Assembly (NCBI GenBank): GCA_964557955.1
Contig: CAZLCS010000005.1
Span: forward strand, 154,526-218,525
From: JALOOX01 sp964557955
GTDB lineage: Bacteria > Desulfobacterota > Syntrophobacteria > Syntrophobacterales > Syntrophobacteraceae
Reading direction: 5' to 3'
Length of the DNA: 64,000 bases
The first letter of the stretch is position 1. Each line of letters starts with the position of its first letter. Positions 63,986-64,000 of the stretch are shown here, piece by piece. The notes under the pieces were generated by a model. It saw nothing but the letters and a program-made list of their open reading frames with translations. It made no database searches and was not told the DNA's origin. The position numbers and the translations under genes are program-made.

Positions 63986-64000
63986 CCATGCTGGGAAGTT

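Overview
The window is a chromosomal segment of a high-GC Gram-negative bacterium. The gene content suggests a member of the Desulfobacterota, perhaps close to Syntrophobacter: lipoproteins with lipoboxes, a C-terminal-Phe outer-membrane barrel, B12/radical-SAM and polyferredoxin proteins, and a DUF6178-like protein. The lineage is inferred from content and style only.

1-17.9 kb is mostly housekeeping and envelope genes: a B12/radical-SAM protein; a CDP-archaeol-synthase-like/metallophosphoesterase fusion; an FKBP prolyl isomerase; gpmI; two trypsin-like DegP-type proteases, one of which has lost its PDZ domain; a VanZ-like membrane protein; pgpA; a 1573-residue protein with a degenerate HD-like region; an L,D-transpeptidase lipoprotein; a sugar-nucleotide epimerase; and an MFS transporter. 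At 18-21.6 kb lies dnaE, preceded on the plus strand by a heptanucleotide repeat array. At 22-23.9 kb are a CAP-domain lipoprotein, tRNA-His with promoter and terminator, and remnants of mobile elements (Tn3-type transposase and a plasmid-type primase). At 23.9-30.4 kb are glgX, a HAD-like protein, nudC and a znuABC zinc importer. At 31-34.5 kb is a tandem pair of paralogous exported proteins, each followed by a hairpin terminator. At 34.7-43.3 kb are nfu and a compact minus-strand run: dppB-dppC-like permeases, xseA, xseB, ispA, dxs, tlyA and rlmH.

43.5-63.8 kb is the most unusual part. One plus-strand cluster encodes a DUF6178-like protein, a BamE/SmpA-like lipoprotein, a 1239-residue FHA-cNMP-AAA-polyferredoxin membrane fusion, a Ser/Thr kinase with duplicated TPR blocks, and a LysM lipoprotein. 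A facing minus-strand operon encodes an MFS protein and two kinase-fold proteins that both have Ser where the catalytic Asp is expected; one carries a cNMP-binding domain and the other a zinc ribbon. A divergent pair then follows: a FecR-TPR-outer-membrane-barrel protein and a CHASE2 adenylate cyclase. My reading is that this region combines Ser/Thr phosphorylation (kinase and FHA) with cAMP signalling (cyclase and two cNMP-binding proteins) at the envelope. The domains are read from sequence; the wiring between genes is hypothesis.
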